DNA from: SMTZ1-83 sp048883405
Lineage (GTDB): Archaea > Asgardarchaeota > Thorarchaeia > Thorarchaeales > Thorarchaeaceae
Reading direction: 5' to 3'
Assembly (NCBI GenBank): GCA_048883405.1
Contig: JBHLQS010000001.1
Span: 1 to 64,000 of the forward strand
Length of the DNA: 64,000 bases
A program made the position numbers and the translations under genes. Shown piece after piece: positions 62,053 through 64,000 of the stretch; position 1 is the first letter of the stretch; the number at the start of each line of letters is the position of its first letter. Under the pieces are notes generated by a model. It worked only from the letters and a program-made list of their open reading frames with translations. It was not told the DNA's origin and searched no databases.

Positions 62053-63263
62053 AAAGCAAAAACCTGCCTTGGCCAGAACTCCACCGTCCCACGAGTCTTA
62101 AGCAGGTGGCTGGTAATGTCGATGCAATAGCAGAACTGAGGAAGTGGATTCAGTCTTGGATTGATGGGATGCCTGGCAAGAGAGCTGCATTGTTGATTGG
62201 CCCTCCAGGTGTGGGAAAGACGGCTTCTGTTGGTGCGCTCTCTCACGACTACGACCTAGAATTGGTAGAGTTCAATTCAAGTGATAAGCGAAACAAGGGA
62301 AATATCGAGAACCAGGTATGGAAAGCGGCAACGCAACAGACACTGGATGGTAGACTTCGTCTTCTTCTCCTAGACGAGGTAGACGGACTGTCCGGGACAA
62401 GCGATCGAGGAGGGGTGGGTGCAATTCTGAGAATCGTGGAAGACACAGTCCACCCCATTATAATGACGGCGAATGACCCAAACAGCCCACGCCTCAAGGA
62501 TTTGGTGAAGGTCTGTAAGGTGTTCATTTTCGACCCAATTGAAGCAAGTGATATGGTAACTGTCATCAGAAAGATTGCAGCTGCGCATGATTCTGTGTTC
62601 TCTGATGACGTGCTAGAAGGAATTGTTGATAGGGCTGGGGGTGACCTTCGAGCTGCAATAGCAGATCTTGAAACACTCTCTGTAAGCGGACGCACATCTG
62701 ATGTGGGACTGCCATCACGTGATGTACGTCGTGAGATTAGGGATGTCTTTGGACGACTGTTTATGACTACAGACCCAGAAATAGCTAAACGTGTTGTTTC
62801 TGATTTGGATATGGACCACAATCAACTGCTTCTATGGCTTGAAGAGAATGTACATCTTCATCTTACAACTCCGGAAGAACTGGACCGGGGTTTTGACTTT
62901 CTCTCGCTTGCTGATTTGTCACTCGGACGAATTTGGAGGCGGCAGAACTGGAAGCTGCTGGCCTATGTGTATGACTTCCTAGCGGCTGGAATTTCGACAA
63001 GCAGAAAGGTGACACCATATAGGAGAGTTGAGTATTCTCAGCCGGCTTGGCCGATGTTGATTTTCCGGGGGAATAGAAAACGCGACAAGGAAGCAGACCT
63101 TCTCCGGAAACTCTCTAAGATCGCTTCGATTTCCACAAGGAGAACGGCACCAACTTACAGGAATGCAATAATGGAGATAGTCAGAAGGAATCCTCGATTG
63201 AAAGAAGTCTTCTCTGAGTGGCTAGAAGTCAAAAAGAGCTTCTTTGACGAAAGAAGCCGCTGA
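62049..63263 (+). CDS. rfcL: replication factor C large subunit
   Basis: This is a 404-residue clamp-loader large subunit. It has P-W-P-E-L-H-R-P near the start, Walker A G-P-P-G-V-G-K-T near 51-58, D-K-R-N near 80, Walker B L-L-L-D-E-V-D-G near 108, A-N-D-P-N near 140, and a helical C-terminal collar with W-R-R-Q-N-W-K-L-L near 295. It lacks the long charged tail with a PIP box seen in some archaeal RFC-L. ATG 62049 overlaps the rfcS stop (ATGA), so the pair is co-translated. Its last 35 bases overlap the convergent truA gene. Confidence 0.93.
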   Translation: MKSKNLPWPELHRPTSLKQVAGNVDAIAELRKWIQSWIDGMPGKRAALLIGPPGVGKTASVGALSHDYDLELVEFNSSDKRNKGNIENQVWKAATQQTLDGRLRLLLLDEVDGLSGTSDRGGVGAILRIVEDTVHPIIMTANDPNSPRLKDLVKVCKVFIFDPIEASDMVTVIRKIAAAHDSVFSDDVLEGIVDRAGGDLRAAIADLETLSVSGRTSDVGLPSRDVRREIRDVFGRLFMTTDPEIAKRVVSDLDMDHNQLLLWLEENVHLHLTTPEELDRGFDFLSLADLSLGRIWRRQNWKLLAYVYDFLAAGISTSRKVTPYRRVEYSQPAWPMLIFRGNRKRDKEADLLRKLSKIASISTRRTAPTYRNAIMEIVRRNPRLKEVFSEWLEVKKSFFDERSR

Positions 63264-64000
63264 GTGCACTTACTGTATGTCTGGATCTCTTGAGATAATT
63301 CAAATGGACTTTCAACTGCTTTTGGACTCTTGAAATTGCATACTTGCTTATGGTCATGCGAATTGGTATGGCTGTTTCAATCAGAACCAGGCATTCTGGT
63401 GGAGCAGGCTCAACACCTCCTGGAATTGTGCTATAGCCATTGAGATGATTTGAGAATGTCTGAATGTCCATAGCGCCAGTTCCAATCTGTTCAAGCAGTG
63501 ATACTGTCTTTCTGATTAGCTTCCAAAGGAAGTTGGTACCAAAGATGTCTAGAATAATGCTGTCATCCGACTTCAGAAGGCTTGCATTGATAATCGTGGT
63601 TGTAGTTGGTCTATCACCATCTGGCTTGGAGAGATGAGAGAAATCGCGGGTTCCTGACAATAGCTGTATAGCAGTTCTCATCTTCTGCAGACTCACATCT
63701 GATGGAGTCGTATCGAAATAGTATCTATAATGTCTCATAAGCACATCATATCGAGGGTTGAAATTGGGTGGGGCTATGCCATATGCCCATAATGCAATAT
63801 CAGGTGGAAGGTATCTGTTTACTCTGTCTATCTCAAGCCTCTTTTCCCCGCTTATCATTACGATTTGACCTATGCTATGCACTCCTCGGTCAGTACGGCC
63901 TGAGAGTTGTACCGTCTGAGTAGTATAGCTAGTTTCGCTCTTGGAGTCCCATTTATTCAACGCGCTGATGAGTTCACCCTGTACAGTTTTGAGGTTTGAC
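63229..64000 (-). CDS. truA: tRNA pseudouridine synthase A, truncated at window edge
   Basis: This TruA-family enzyme makes pseudouridine at tRNA positions 38-40. The catalytic Asp is in S-G-R-T-D-R-G-V-H-S; other conserved parts are L-P-P-D-I-A-L-W-A, M-R-H-Y-R-Y, F-G-T-N-F-L-W-K-L-I-R-K and the P-P-E-C-L-V-L region. The frame stays open to base 64000, reading upstream as T-V-Q-G-E-L-I-S-A-L, the usual N-terminal helix, so the start lies outside. The TTG at 63960 is an internal codon. Confidence 0.92.
   Translation of the reverse strand, partial: SNLKTVQGELISALNKWDSKSETSYTTQTVQLSGRTDRGVHSIGQIVMISGEKRLEIDRVNRYLPPDIALWAYGIAPPNFNPRYDVLMRHYRYYFDTTPSDVSLQKMRTAIQLLSGTRDFSHLSKPDGDRPTTTTIINASLLKSDDSIILDIFGTNFLWKLIRKTVSLLEQIGTGAMDIQTFSNHLNGYSTIPGGVEPAPPECLVLIETAIPIRMTISKYAISRVQKQLKVHLNYLKRSRHTVSALSGFFRQRSSF

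Noticed and set aside
62249..62821. 190-codon minus-strand frame inside rfcL
   Set aside because: It is a Ser/Arg-rich antisense shadow of a clearly conserved gene.

Overview
The window is a gene-dense archaeal chromosome segment of moderate GC content. Information processing is archaeal/eukaryote-like throughout: PriS, two GINS subunits, PCNA, MCM, RFC small and large subunits, Orc1/Cdc6, the DP1 exonuclease subunit of polymerase D, Hel308, HerA-NurA, TFS, RpoL, Csl4, eS1, uS15, an Sm-like protein and KEOPS subunits. An MglA/Arf-like small GTPase next to a tandem Roadblock/LC7 protein, plus the long HdrA-type redox cluster, points to an Asgard archaeon, most plausibly the Thorarchaeia. This placement is inferred from gene content only; no phylogeny was run.

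Layout. 0-9.3 kb is accessory metabolism: a truncated alpha/beta hydrolase, a DUF3795-like Cys-rich protein, a GNAT/YoaP acetyltransferase, membrane proteins, a small winged-helix regulator, and a complete BMP-type nucleoside ABC importer (binding protein, double ATPase, two permeases). 9.3-18.2 kb is a minus-strand redox block: a cupin protein, an acyl-CoA dehydrogenase with its own promoter, and a five-gene heterodisulfide-reductase-like operon (hdrC, hdrB, a short hdrA, an hdrA-mvhD fusion, and a winged-helix/ferredoxin protein). 18.3-24.8 kb is a replication/transcription/RNA block on the minus strand (two small unknown genes, GINS51, PriS, PCNA, an OB-fold protein, TFS, an RNase III-like protein, RpoL, Csl4, an RNA methylase). 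It faces orc1/cdc6 on the plus strand, and the space between them holds an ORB-like element. DP1 converges on cdc6.

28-38.7 kb carries a PhoU/AbrB regulator, a phosphohexomutase, an intron-containing tRNA-Ser, a tRNA-Leu, a 44-residue zinc ribbon protein, eS1, a ZNRD2/p27-like zinc protein, UPF0147, FAU-1, and the conserved archaeal S15-DHH-Pcc1 and Kae1-Bud32 groups, followed by an Sm-like protein. 38.7-46.2 kb holds a DUF460 protein, an ArsR-like regulator, and the translationally coupled pyrG-nurA-herA set. 46.3-48.8 kb is the most distinctive accessory unit: a tandem Roadblock protein, an unrecognised 306-residue protein and a small GTPase in one operon with its own promoter.

48.9-54.6 kb is housekeeping (HD phosphohydrolase, XRE regulator, GPN-loop GTPase, Trm-G10-type methylase, UPF0200/UPF0201, ThpR) and ends in an intron-containing tRNA-Pro. 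54.7-64 kb holds an HDAC-family deacetylase, the gins23-mcm-hel308 operon, the overlapping rfcS-rfcL pair, and a truncated truA.

How the genes work together: the window supplies most of a replisome (helicase, GINS, primase, clamp, loader, initiator, one polymerase subunit). It also supplies three of the KEOPS proteins for tRNA t6A, a soluble Hdr-type electron-confurcating/bifurcating module placed beside an acyl-CoA dehydrogenase, and a GTPase-Roadblock switch of unknown process. I saw no CRISPR array, insertion sequence, prophage or rRNA gene.
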